NCBI GenBank assembly: GCA_001953115.1
Contig: LSSL01000479.1
Location: 1-64,000, forward strand
Direction of reading: 5' to 3'
Origin: Smittium mucronatum
Lineage: Eukaryota; Kickxellomycota; Harpellomycetes; Harpellales; Legeriomycetaceae
Length of the DNA stretch: 64,000 nt
A program made the position numbers and the translations under genes. A model generated the notes under the pieces. That model was given only the letters and a program-made list of their open reading frames with translations. It was not told where the DNA came from and made no database searches. Of the stretch, positions 23,780 to 36,800 are shown piece by piece (within the stretch, counting starts at the first letter, position 1; each line of letters opens with the position of its first letter).

Positions 23780-24714
23780 CATCATCATAAAAGAGGATAA
23801 GACTTTATTTACCCCGTTTTACTTATTTAATTCCCGTTATAACATTTTTTTTTAATTGGTCTATTGCTTTAATGCTTTTTTTTATCATTATTTTTATTAG
23901 AATAGATATTTTCAATATCTATGGATAAAACTTACGATCCCAGTTTCAATTTGTTTTGATAGAGGTTAAAACCCGCTTCAGTAAGAAAAATTATCTTTTT
24001 TTTATATCATATTATCATTAAATTATGTAATATTTCTGAATAAGCCACAGAGAAGTAGTAATTTATAGACTCATCATGGTTATAATTATTATTAAATCTC
24101 CAACATATTTTTTCACGCAGCGATATGTAGTGGAGTTTAATCTCTTGAAAATTTTAGAATATCTCACTTTAATATTAACCATTTTTCTTTCAACATCAAT
24201 TTGCTCTGTCAGCATCCAATTTTTTTTATATTTTTATATTTTATTTAAAATTCTAAACTGTAAAAATAGATATTAAAAAAATTTCTGATTAAGATGTTTA
24301 TTTTAATAAATTGTAATAACTATCACCCAAATTGAATTTATATAAACATATTATGTGCCTTAATATGAGTATAACAGAGAAAATTCTTGAATTTTTTTTT
24401 ATAAATTCGTATATTACCAATTTTGAAATTATTCGGATACCTCAATATTATTAGATTCTATTTTTTTAATTTAATTTCAAAACAGAATTTATGATACTAT
24501 GATTATAAATATAAAAAAACCCAACGAATATTACAAATTATATTATGATTTATTAAACGTGATATTTTTGAGTTTAATTAGAACTTATAACCTGGAGAGG
24601 AATTAAAAATGTCATCCGCTGAAATAAATTGTCGAAAAATCGACATATTTACCAACAAATCTCTTAAAACCCCATCTAATGGCTAGAAATATCAGAAATT
24701 TACTTTTTAAAATT
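23780..24714. other. AT-rich, nothing recognised
   Basis: A hydrophobic 66-codon plus-strand frame at 24076-24276 is dominated by I, L, F and Y, as expected from AT-rich noise. Confidence 0.4.
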
Positions 24715-24831
24715 TAAAAAATAGATGAATCTCAGGAAGATTTTTGGGTTTTTGATTTTTATGAAGAAAAATTTAATGGGCTTGATGAAGATATAGAAAA
24801 AAACGTTAGTGCAAACTGTATTATTAGCTAG
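24715..24831 (+). pseudogene. Short acidic coding-like fragment
   Basis: A 38-codon open stretch between TAA and TAG reads DESQEDFWVFDFYEEKFNG and continues acidic. The D, E and W content is unusual for this background. There is no start codon at its head and no known family. Confidence 0.18.
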
Positions 24832-24999
24832 AAATTTTTAAAAATGAAGAGAAATTAAATTTCGAAGCTAAAATTTATGAAAGATAAAAACCAGTAAGTT
24901 TATAAATAAAATTATGAGTCTCCTCCATAAGTCACCTTTAATAAAATTCTAATTTATATAATAATATAATCTGATATAGTTTATAAAATTAATAAAAAC

Positions 25000-25330
25000 T
25001 AAAGCTTATATAATCCTTTGTACATTAAACCTGTTCATATATAAATTACATGCACTCTCTCACAATTAACACATTTTTTGATTGTATATTACTTACCTAC
25101 TACATAAATTAGCCTATATAAGCCTCCCCACATATATTATTACCATATAAATACAACTTTTTTCATATATAAAACCAGATATACATCCCAATAATAAAAT
25201 ATATATAGTCTGTGCAGATACAAAACCTCCATCCAAAAATTCAAAAATTATAAAGATAATCCCATCACCACACATAATTTATATATATATACTTCATAAT
25301 ACCACTAACTTATATATAACTTCACCCACA
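25000..25330 (+). other. C-rich, G-poor patch
   Basis: The plus strand is rich in A, C and T with many CCC and CAC words and almost no G. See the opposite patch at 28430-28740. No gene was seen. Confidence 0.6.
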
Positions 25331-28300
25331 AGTATTTTCAAAATATTTTATAACGAAAAAGCAGAAAAAACAATTTTTATGTGCCTATCTCTGTATTTTT
25401 TAACTCCAAATCATTAATATCATTCCATTTCAAATTATTTACAATTATTTTACATATAAAGCATGATTAATATAAACAAACCATTCTAGTTTTAACTCGT
25501 GAATGTGAATCTATATTTTTCATAAATATAATTCTCATAGATCTTATCAAAAATTATCATAAATAGTTTGATCTGTATAAACTTATATAATCTTCACATT
25601 TATTAAATTTAACCTTTTACAAATCTTGTGCATGAAAAATAAAAATTTGAAATTTTTTTATTCTGATAATTTACTTGCATAACTTTTCACATATTTAATT
25701 TACTTATTTTTTATTTTCATTTTAAAGATTGTAGTTCATAAACTCCAAAATAAAACCATTTCCTAAAATAATATCCTGAAATTTTTCAAGATAAAGTTAT
25801 CTGAAGTACATATTTATTTTTTATTTTATTTTCTAGTATTTATTTAATCATATAATACGTTGATCTGGAAGATGATTACTTTATTTTGGACCAATGCTAT
25901 CCTATGCTAATTTTATCCATTTTTATAGAGAAAATAAATAAATATCCATTGAATTTGTAAAAAAATAATTTTGTCGCATAATTTTTTTATATTTTAACGA
26001 TAAAACTCTTTTTCTATTTCTTTTTATATATTTGTATAAAAGCTTTACATTTTTTAAAAAAAAATTTAAAGAAATTATTATTTTTATTCTTTCCTAGATA
26101 GTTTAAAATTTAATTTATAATCAATATAATATAGCTTTAAAATTTTTTTAAAAAATACTAAGTAAAATATGACCAATCTACCAAAATATCCCATTAAATC
26201 TCCACTAAATCTCCAATAAATCTCTATTTTTTTTCTTATTTAATCAATCACGTTTATTATCCAGCATATTTATATTCACTTTTATATATTTTCTTAGCTT
26301 CTTTTTTTTTATTTCTCATACCAATTCTTATTCTGTGATGAGAGCCTCAGCGTAGATCCGTCTCTTTATTATAGAATTTAACAAAATATATACTTTTGGA
26401 TTGGAACTATCTAATATTTTTAAAAATTATATTTAACGAATTTTATTATGTTATTTGATTTATTTCCACTGTTTATAACAGTGAATTTTGATTCAAATTT
26501 TCAGGGGAATATTGTGGGGGAAATATATTTCTGGGATATGGAAGAACAAACAGCCAAAAAATTCATTTTTAAGTATTCAACCAGCTTGATATGCTTATAG
26601 AAACTCTATTTACCACTAGAGTAAATCAATATTATTCACCTCCAACATGAAAAAAGATTTACTGAGCAATCAATGTACCAAATTTTTCGTCCCTCATTTT
26701 TCTAAAACTAAGTAAAGTTTAGTCAAGCTTGATTTTACTACCGATTTTAAAACTTTCTAAACCAGTTGAAAAAGATCATAATTGTTTTTTTTTATCAGGG
26801 GTATAAATTTTTTTTTACTTTATAATAGAAAGCACAAATTATCTTACCATATTACCATGAAAATTAATTCCCATTGTTTTGGAAATATTACGGGTAATTG
26901 TTTTGTTAATTTAATTTTTATAAGTTATTTATGACTTTTTTGGATACAGAAATTATACCAATGTAAGAGGGAGGTTACTTCATAATCCGTCTATTGTGAA
27001 AAGAATGAAAAATTAAGAGGCAGAAATTTTAAAGGAACATTTCATGAAAAAAAATTGAGATTTTAAAAGAACTTCTAGATTAAAAACCGTTAAGAAAATT
27101 AGATATATATTTATACTATTAGTTGAATCCGGTAATCTGTTAGAAATTCTTATTTTTTGTCTTTTTTTTCAATATTGCGGAATATTTTAAAGTTCAAAAA
27201 GTTCCTTGGCATTTGTGGGAAAACATTTAATTTAAGTATATTTACATTCTTACTAATTTTTACCTACTAGGGTTTACTGAAAATTTGAAATCTTGGATCT
27301 TTCTGTGTTTTTCCATTATTATTTCCCATGGAGATGTGAAGATATTTTTTGCAGAAATTGTTAAAACTTTTAAAAATTCTTACTAGGAATTACCATTTGT
27401 GAATTTTAATTGTGCAAAAAATCTTTGATTTTTATAATTTTTTAGGATTTCTATGTGTAATAGATCTTCCTTTGAGGGTTATATTCGGGTATAAACCCAA
27501 TATTTATTTTCAATAATGAAGCTAGTGCTCTGTGTATGATATAAATATCTATCAAAAAATAAAATACTTATTTTTTAAAGTTTAAATAACTTCTGTCTCC
27601 AAATTTACAAAAAAATTAAATAGACTAATATAATTTTAAAATATATAATTATACTTATGTGAATTTAAATAATATTACAAGTATTAATGATATGCATTTA
27701 AAAAATACAGCTAATATTTTTGATTTAATACATTTATTAAAAAGAAAAATATAATCATTATCAGTTATTAATAAATAATTTCAAATTTAATTAATAAATA
27801 TAAATATGATATTTATAATGATAAGATTTTAAATAAAAAATATCAAATGGGTGAGTTCATAAAATGGAAATACCGAATATTTGGAAAAATTAAAAATTAA
27901 ATTAGTGTGATAAGATTCTTTTATAAAAAAAGAATTGTTTTTCTTACGTAAAAATATCAATTCATTAATATAAATATATTCACCAAAAATGCCTTAATAT
28001 AGGGGAGAAATTACATCACATCAGTTTTATATTTAAATTTCGACAAGTCATTAAAAAAAAATTGATTTTTATATAATACGCAAATTTATATAAAAAGTCA
28101 GAAATTTGAATTAAGTATATGAGAAAATATAGATTAAAATAGTCATGTAATGTTAAATATTTTATTTGGAAAAAAATTTAAAAATCTAACTAAAAGATCC
28201 TAGAGTTAATAATCGATTCTAAGATATAAAGTGACCTTATGAAATATAATAAAGGCAAAAAAATACTGAAAAATGAATATAAAAACTATGAAAATTACCT

Positions 28301-28429
28301 CAAAAAGATTATGTATAAAAATTTGGGATACGGGAGAGAATGGGAAATCAAATAATTTAATTCTAAAGAAAATATACAAAAACTTGTGTTGCATGAGTAA
28401 TTAATATATATATAGTAAGATATCTTTTT
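25331..28429. other. AT-rich, nothing recognised
   Basis: No gene or repeat pair was found. A short hairpin CACTGTTTATAACAGTG lies near 26467-26483 without context. Confidence 0.4.
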
Positions 28430-28740
28430 TTGGGTAGTGTAAGTATTCAAAAATTTAAGGAGTGGGATTATATTAATACATATATTAAATTTAATGAGGA
28501 GGGGGTTTTTAATTTATATTAATGGTAGAAATTGGTGTGAGGGTGGGTTTTATGTATGTGAATAGATATATAAGGGAGGGTGGGCTATTTGAATGGTTAT
28601 ATAGGGGAGATTTATCCAAATATGTAAATGGTGTGTGTGTGGGAGGGGGGGATTTATGTTGAAATTTTTGTACTGGAGGATTATATCCGAAGGTATTTAT
28701 AAGGGTTATTGTTAATTATTAATTATTATATATAAGTGTT
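28430..28740 (-). other. G-rich, C-poor patch
   Basis: The plus strand is rich in G, T and A, with GGGAGGGTGG-like words and a short GTGTGTGTGTG run near 28631. It is the compositional mirror of 25000-25330. No gene was seen. Confidence 0.6.
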
Positions 28741-30967
28741 GGTATTTAATATTGAAAGAATTTTTTTTTTTTCTGTATCATAATTTTTATGCAAATGGAA
28801 TTTTTTTTTAAATTTAGACATTCCGTATTTTTTTGATTTTTAGATTCCATGATTTTTTCCGCAAAATTTCTATATTTATAATTCAAAATTTCAAAATTCA
28901 CTTTTTAGTTCCTCTCATGTGATTTTAATTTTGACTTTTTGGTTTTTGATCGTTTCTAGAAATCTAAGTATATTTTTTTTACTAAATATAATTCACGTTT
29001 CTTGTCGGGATTTTAATTATTTTAGGAATTGTAAAATCTGAGAAATCCTCATAATAATAAGATGAAATTGGGAGTAGATACATTTTCAGAAAAATATCTA
29101 TTAGTTTTTATAAATGAAAAATCTTATCATAGATGTTTTGTGATACATGTATATAATAAGCGAATTTTCGATAATGTAAAACCCAATGAGTATGAGATGG
29201 TAAATAGAAAAAAAAATTTAATCAAGATTGTAAATACTCAAATTTGATAACAAAAAATAGGAAAGTGTATAAAATCAGTAAAAGAAAGTTCGTTTATACC
29301 AATTTTTTTTTAGAAAAGTTGTCCTGAAACCTAAAAAACCGGCTTCAAATAACTCTTAAACACAGATGAGAATATATTTATAATAATTGTAGCGATTACG
29401 CTCAATCAAAATTATTAAAGATTACATAATTAGCCTGCCCAGCCTCTTTAAGTTTTACGGAATATTTGATAGAGTATTTTTATTTAATTTCCTATTGGTT
29501 AAAAATAAACTTAATCGCTAAAAATCAACAGAACAATTACTTTTTTTAAATTAAGAAAAATTGTGTTTATTATTTTATCGGGGCTATATTTACCAGCGTA
29601 TTACCACATTTTTGACAACAATTTTTTTAAATTTTAAATGGCGTGTTTATATAATAACCCAACAACTATAATAGAAACTGTAAATTATTAAACTTTTAAA
29701 ATACCTACAAATAACAGATCAAAAAAAGATAATTATCAACATTTGTATAGAATAGAATAAAATAAATCATATTAGCTTATCTTAATATTTATATATTAGA
29801 CATCAACTCAGAATAAACAAAAATTAGACTCATGGAACTAGCAGGCGACCTGATAGTGACAATATATAGCAATACAGATAAGGAGACTCTAAATGTAACA
29901 TTAGAGGGTCATTTAGAGACAAAATGTAAAAATAAGTTATGAAAAAGCAATGTGTAAAAAAAAATCAACCAAAACGTAAACCTAGGTAACTAAATTCGAT
30001 AAATGATCTATCCAACTTTAAATTATTGGATAATTATTTTAAATCGAATATTATATACAAAAATATATTCAGTTTCAACATAATCAAAAAATTATCAAGA
30101 CTAGCAAACAGTAGGAAATGCAGACAATTTTTTATTAATATTATTCTCTTAATAAAAAAATTATTTTAACTACCTAAAATATGTTACTTTTTACATTAGT
30201 TTCATAAATTAAGAATATTTATGATTAAATTGATAAAATAGAGATTTAATATGGAAAAATATTTTTTCTAAAATATCATTTGATATTCCTGATAATCTTA
30301 CAAATTTTAGGAGAATGATAATACTAAAGACAAAAACTAAGCAAAAGTACTATTTATTAAATAGTCATACTGATTATTAACAAGAAATAAGCTCTAGAGT
30401 AGCCTTTTAAATTCAGATTTTATTGGAATTTTAAAAAGTGTTTTTAATAAAAATTGCTACTCAGACTTAATTGAGAAACCACATTAAGAAGAAAATATAT
30501 TCACTAAATTTTTTCCTCTTTTCAAATTATTTTTCACATTATTTGAAAAAATACCCATCATTCTTGTTAAGCAGAATAATTCAATATTAATAAAATGAAG
30601 TGGAAATATCAGAGTTAAAAATCGAACGAAATGCATGTTCCACACTTTTTCAAATAAATTTTCAAAATTTAGAGAATACGCACACATTTTCTCTTATTTG
30701 CATAGATTTGATTTCTACGAAATTATCACTAGTATAATTTTGAAAATTTAACTCATTTAAATTCTAATGAATTCATTGATCATATTTGTTGCTTTTTTTA
30801 AAATATCTTATAAATTAAAGATATCTCCAATTAGATACTTGTGACAGTAATTATCAAATTGATAGATTTTCATAATTGAAAATCTTAAAAAGCATACTTT
30901 AAGTGAAATTAATTAAAAAAATATTCCTTTAGTTTATTATTCATTATATTTCGCACAAATTAAGAAT
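28741..30967. other. AT-rich, with one small GC-richer frame
   Basis: There is no recognisable gene apart from the small frame at 29832-29942. A 61-codon frame at 29062-29247 and a 67-codon frame on the minus strand at 30484-30687 match nothing known. Confidence 0.35.
29832..29942 (+). pseudogene. 36-codon GC-richer open frame
   Basis: ATG to TGA encoding a peptide starting MELAGDLIVTIYSNTDKE and ending in KCKNKL. GC is clearly above the neighbourhood and the residues look protein-like. It could be a fragment of an eroded gene or a small gene. No family is recognised. Confidence 0.18.
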
Positions 30968-31579
30968 ATGGAGAAAGATTTGGTACATTTCGTTGATGAT
31001 TCTGTTTTGAAAATATCAAAATTCACCAAAAAAATATACAGATACAACATTAAAATGGAATGTAAATTTGATTATTATTCATGAAAAAATGGGTATAAAA
31101 ATGTGAGCTTTTACAAAATTAAATCAGAAAATTACGAAAATAGAGAAATTCGCTTTTAAAAAATTTTCGCCCCGATGAATGTACTTAATAAAGAATTCAT
31201 AATCTTCAAAAAAAAAAAGAGAAAGAAGCAAAAAAATCAAATGGATTTTTCATCTATTCGAATAATTCAAAAAAATTTACAATAGTCAAAATAGAAGAGA
31301 AAAAAGGAACCGATCTTATACAAAGGGAAGTTTATAACTATAAGTATAATAATAAAAGGTTTAAAAAAAATTTTCAACAAAAGAAATAACATTTGTAACA
31401 GTTATAAACAATTTTTTTGAAATAAATGAAGAAAAAAACGATTCATGCATAAAATATGGGCATTAAACGAGTTCTTATTATTTTTTACATCAATTAAATC
31501 CATAATAGAAAGCGGAGATCTTCAAAAAACACGTATAGATGGCACTTATAAGTTATTCGATGTCGAATATCCTATTATA
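30968..31579 (+). pseudogene. MULE transposase, 5' part, interrupted
   Basis: Plus-strand pieces begin at an ATG (MEKDLVHFVDDSVLKIS), pass through stops and shifts, include a SNGFFIYSNNSKKFTIVKI stretch (about 31237-31293), and end with an open frame from 31445. That frame contains the block KTRIDGTYKLFDVEYPII (from about 31526). The DGTYK block is the first catalytic aspartate of MULE transposases. It breaks off at the left repeat of the inserted element at 31580 and resumes at 33683. Confidence 0.65.
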
Positions 31580-31660
31580 CGCCTTTTCACTACCAAATTG
31601 ATAAAATGTTAGATAAATTAGTGAAGAGTAAATTTCAATTGGACACAGTGCATTTAAATT
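31580..31660 (+). repeat. Left TIR of the IS630-like element
   Basis: CGCCTTTTCACTACCAAATT at the outer end. It aligns to the reverse complement of 33581-33678, the right copy being somewhat longer through small indels. Confidence 0.65.
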
Positions 31661-32029
31661 CAAAAAAAGTGAAAATAAATTCTGAAAATATACTATCAAT
31701 TACGAATTAGATATTGGTATTTGGAAAAAATGTGTGATCAAATTCGGAAAATGTAAATTTATATTTGGAAAAAAGTATAACCTAATTAAGAAAAAGTAAA
31801 AATGTATTGGTAATGTAAAAAATGGAATTTTTAAGACCCCAATAGCATGTATCTCAATTCAATAGCGTCAGGAAAATAATTTATACATATGCTCAATAAA
31901 CTTTAAGCATAGATCTGGTGTTATTATTGATATATATTCCAATATTGTTGATTATATTACCCTCTTAGCCCATTCGAACTGTGTAAATTGGTAATTTGGG
32001 TCACCTTCGTAAAGTAAATTTGTTTTTTC

Positions 32030-32920
32030 AAAAAAAAAAATTCTTTATTTCCAATTTAATAACGCTTCAAGAGTTATCTATTGAATTTAAAATCGGCGAA
32101 TAAGGACCCAAATAAAGAAGTTGTATTTTAGCATAAAGATCAAAAAATTCATTAATCCTCTTTTGTCACGGCGAATTATCTGATATTTTAACAATACTTG
32201 ATTATGAAATCCCGATTATGTATTTCTTCCTTAATTAGCCCATCCACCAACTCATTGTAGTCGCTACTTTTATAGGCATTTCTTTTTGTTTTTTAGTTCA
32301 AGTTTCACGAGGATGAAATGCATCCATATGTGTACATTCGGCCCCTTTAGTTTTGGGAGTTTAACAACAGCCCTTTGATTCTTTTTACACCTACCTCTAG
32401 TTCCCCTAATAAAAATATTAAAATTACTTTCATCAATAAAAATAAAGAACTTTCCTGCACTTGAATATCTGAGAAATTTCGTAACGTAATTTTTGCACCT
32501 TACCTTATTTCTATTTAATCCACTTGCATGATTCAATGAGGATTGATTTAATAGTGAATATTTTAAAATGGAAATGCCTACTTATAGTTTGCTGGAAACC
32601 CTTAAATCATATCGCACAAATATAAAATCAGCCAATTGTTCTAGAGTATACAATGGATTTTTTTCAATTAATTCTATTATATAATCGAAATCTATTTACT
32701 ATATTTTTTTACACCCTAATATATTACCCCCTCTATTTTTGGGATGAATTCTATTTGAATATACCCAACCGTATGCGGTTGATCGTGGAAACCAGTTAAA
32801 TCTCATTAGGTTATAAAAATCTTCATCATTTATGACGGATTTGATAATGGCAGCTATAACCGAAGGATGATGTTTTTTATATTTCCCCCTTGATAAGCCT
32901 CTATCAGTATAATTTTGCAT
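32030..32920 (-). pseudogene. IS630-like DDE transposase, degenerate
   Basis: Minus strand. An N-terminal frame (32699-32920) starts MQNYTDRGLSRGKYKKHHPS. It is followed in another frame by YTLEQLADFIFVRYDLRVSS (about 32595-32660), typical of the second helix-turn-helix. The frame at 32270-32536 has the first catalytic Asp in FIFIDESNFNIFIRGTRGR and continues KLPKLKGPNVHIW. Beyond it are YNELVDGLIKEEIHNRDFII (second-Asp region, itself scrambled) and LYLGPYSPILNSIDNS (about 32060-32110). There the expected catalytic Glu of NPIEN reads Asp. Stops and frameshifts separate the blocks. The enzyme would bind its TIRs and move the element; this copy cannot. Confidence 0.75.
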
Positions 32921-33580
32921 TAGTGTATTGGATTTAGTGATGTTTTCTAATGAGAATATTGTTACACAAAATTTATTTTATGAAAATTATTAGATTTTAA
33001 AGACTTTTTTACCGAATATATATATTTTAGTAAACATATAATATACCAATTTGGAACCCCATACAATAGTATATAAAAGTTGCTCTAACTTAGCTTTAAA
33101 CTCTAGAGCCAATCCATTATATATCATTAAGTGCATATTTAATCTTTATAGATTTTAATTAAAACACATTTACTTTTTCATGCTATTTTTTTTCGATCAG
33201 TGCTGTAAAAATTAGAAACAAACTCTAATTTATAATATACCAAACATTCTACATGAGCTATTAGCTTAAAATTTATCTATTTGATTAATGTTCTGTATTT
33301 TATATATTAGGTAATATATACAAAATCCTAATTCATATTAACAATTCCAAAGAAATTGATTTAATATCCTTTACAATAAATATAGAAAACCTCGTTTCAT
33401 AATTTATAAAAAAAATTTTTTGATAGTTTTTTAGGAAAAATTGAATATCTGTGTTTATATTTTTAATTTACAGAAAAAAATTTTAATATTCTCATTTTAA
33501 ATCTACTTTTTCCGAAAATCAATTTAAATTATTCTGGAATTGGTCGAACTATTTTTCAATCGATTTTGTCTTTTTTTTAG

Positions 33581-33678
33581 TTTAAATGCACTGTTCCAAA
33601 TCTAAATTTACTTTTTTTAAATTGATTTTCTCTATGCCTATTTGGAACATACTTTTTCAAAATTTGGTAGTGAAAAGG
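33581..33678 (-). repeat. Right TIR of the IS630-like element
   Basis: On the minus strand it begins CCTTTTCACTACCAAATT directly after a TA. A 62-codon minus-strand frame (33577-33765) that crosses this repeat is a shadow. Confidence 0.65.
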
Positions 33679-33682
33679 TACA

Positions 33683-33826
33683 GTATTTGTGTATTCGAAC
33701 ATAAATCGGAAATTTTTTCCACTAGCAATATGCATAGCAGAGAATGAAAATGAAGGTGCGTACAATTACGTATTCGAGAACCTTAAAAAATCATTTATTG
33801 TTAGCGGTACTGTACTTTCACAATAA
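33683..33826 (+). pseudogene. MULE transposase, 3' continuation after insertion
   Basis: The open frame reads VFVYSNINRKFFPLAICI then AENENEGAYNYVFENLKK. This is the block that directly follows DGTYK in MULE cores (the N-R-K-F-x-P-L-A segment and the following helix). It continues the frame cut at 31579, shifted by one base. It stops at a TAA; possible further pieces such as NNIFDEDALMSNTTKS lie at about 34222-34314. Confidence 0.65.
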
Positions 33827-36800
33827 TTAATAATTGCTTATAATTCACATTAAATCACCAATTATTAAAAAAAATTCTTAATTCAACCCAGATAAACTGT
33901 TTATCTTTTACTTTTATATCTATTAAAAGTTTTTGATCAAACTATAAAGCCATTTCGGGGCAATTTTCATTCGATTTTAACTTGATAGAAAAATTCAAAT
34001 CAAATTAAATGTTTAAAAAGGTCAAATCTTTATTTATGAGAAATAGGAAGATGAAAGGGAAATTTTTTTAATATAATCCACGTAAAAAAAACTATTTCAC
34101 CGATAATCCAAATTGATATGAATGTGAAAGTTTTTTTTCTCCAAACAAAAAAAACTCATTAGAGTGATAAAAATCTACAATAAAGAAATTTCATGCATTT
34201 TACAAAAAAAAGAATATAATAAATTTTTTAGAAATAATTAATAATATATTCGATGAAGACGCACTTATGTCTAATACCACAAAATCTATATACGATTCTA
34301 CGAGTTTAAACTAATTACACAAGGACGGTGATTTCAAATTGATATATTTTTGTAATTCATATTTAGTATGTCTTCAAAAAAAAGGAATATTTTTGGACGT
34401 AAAAAAAGCATTAAACTTTTAATTTTAAACTATTAATAATATGTATAAGCATTTGAAGGTTGTACCAATGTTATAAATAAACAGATATATTCACTCATTT
34501 TATGACATATATTACGTATGAGAAACGTTTGAGTTATGAAAAAATGTTAACATTATAACAATATTTTTTAATTATCACAAGCTTGAAGTGATAAATAAAA
34601 CGATTTTAAGCAAAAAAAGAGAACGAGCAAGACAAAGAGAGATTAAAAAGGGAATGCTTTAATTTCTTAATTAAACGTTATATTTAATAAAAATCTTAAC
34701 ATTACAAAATAAAACTCAATTTTAAATATATATAAGGTTAGAAAATAATAAACTTAAACCTCTGCATTTTTTTATCTTCAGTGGAGCTTTATGTTTTTGT
34801 ATGTTTTTTCATTTGATTTTTTCGGGTTTGGAGATAAAAAAGACGTTATATGAATAAATTTACACTAAAAAGTGCAAAAAATTGCAAAAAAAAAAAGTGA
34901 AATATAACGATACTGCTTTCTTAAATAGCATTGAATATAAAATTACGTTGTAAATGTAATCTTGGTTGATTTCTCAAATAAGTCTAGTTCATTAAGCTTT
35001 TTTCTAAATAAAGATTTCTGGATAAATTTTTGGCATTTTATATACAAAAGACAATCATTTTAAAAGTATATTTGTAGAGAAAAAGAATTTTGAATGGAAT
35101 TCTTTATTTAATAAAAATAATATTTGGTATGAAAAATTTTTTTAATCTTCCAATGAAAATTTAAAAATCATTCTGTGCAAAATGTGTAATATTCTCATCG
35201 TTTCAATTGGATGAAGCTATAAATATTTGCAAATTGTTGTAAAGCTATGTGTTTTGGTAAAATTTTGTGCAAAATGTCAAAATTCTTATTCAATTTTTTT
35301 TAAAAGCTTGGAGAAGTTAGCAAAGTCCGTTAAAAATCTAGATAACTTAATAAAAGTGAAACTAAGCCCATATAACCACAAATGGATAAAATACAATTTA
35401 ATAAAAACAATAGAAGTTTATTTAATGTCATTATATCCACATTTTTAATAGAAAATCAATTTTATTATAGGTTAAAATTCAGAAAAAAACAGATCTCTAT
35501 TGATCTACAAATCATTAAAAATTAATAAAATTTCGGATAAAAATAATCAATAGGCTATTTAACCACGGGATGGAATTTTTTTTAGAATAAAATCAAATAT
35601 AATAGACCAATAATCAAAATACGATCAAAGTACAAAAATTATTGAATGTGAAAAACTAGAATCTAAACCAATAACTCAGAGATTTTTATGTTGAAAAATG
35701 TATCCAAATTACATATGTTCATGAAAATTATGAAACATATTAGGCAAATATACAATATAAAATAATGAAATTTAAAAGCTGAAAATTAGAAAAAAGCATA
35801 ATTCAAGATCAAATACAGAAATTAGAACTTTGAGGTAATATAATAGATATTATAATACTTGAATACTATAAAATAATTGTGTTAAAGCAATTCTTGAAAA
35901 ATTCTAAAAATTTAATTATACTCAAGCAGTAGAAACGAATAATTAGTTAATTAAGGTCTATGATATTTACTAGACACTTTGAACAATTTAAAAAGGTATT
36001 ATATAGAATAGAAACAGCTATAGTATAAAAAGTTTGGAACATAAAAGGATCTAGAGCATATATGTATTTTTCCAATAAAATTTTACTTTACATAAATATA
36101 TTCGATAGTTTTAAAACATTTTAATTAAAAAATTACGACAGATAAGAATTTTTTTTTTAGAAAATTAAGATGAAAATGATTTGAGATCAAATCGAGCTAG
36201 TTTTCAGCAGAATCAGGGGGGGGGGTGCCCTTTTTGTCGTAAATAATAATTGCTCACCCATAACTTTAAGCCTTTGTAACTAACTTATAATTTTCTATGA
36301 TATTTGTTTTTTTATGTTACGATAATAATGATAATAATAATAATAATATGAAAAAAAAGAAAAATAAAATCTGTAATTTTATGTATAGATGTGAAATTTA
36401 TGAAATTGCAAAAAATGGATTTATTTTGGGCTAAAAAATCTTAATCGGTAAATTCAGAATTATTTAAAAATTGGTGTCACTTTCACATAAATTCAAGTTT
36501 TATAATTAAAAGAATTTTTACCAAGTATAATTTAAATTCTCTACTTTAAAAAGCTTTTATCAATATATAAATATAATATATTAATTGAATCAGATTTTTT
36601 AATGCCTTTTCAAATAAATAAATGATGCCATTTTTTTTGTCAATAAAGCTTACTATCAATTTTTTTTTTCTGAATCATTTTAATTAAGGATTACGATGGA
36701 TTCTGATGATATACTATTGAGTCTGTTATAAAATTATTATGTAAAATATTCATTATTTTATTGATTTGATCTAAAAAAATCCCCTTTGATAATAAAAAAG

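Larger units (their letters stand above)
31580..33678 (-). mobile_element. IS630/Tc1-like transposon inserted in a MULE gene
   Basis: Imperfect inverted repeats of about 80-100 bp at 31580-31660 and 33581-33678 share CCTTTTCACTACCAAATT at their outer ends and a matching GTGCATTTAAA inner end. They surround a minus-strand DDE transposase pseudogene. TA dinucleotides sit at the flanks (31578-31579 and 33679-33680), as expected for TA-targeting IS630/Tc1 elements; the left end carries two extra bases before the shared repeat. On both sides the flank is MULE coding sequence, which confirms the insertion. Confidence 0.7.

Noticed and set aside
33577..33765. 62-codon minus-strand frame
   Set aside because: It crosses the right terminal repeat and the MULE flank in the antisense direction, so it is a shadow.
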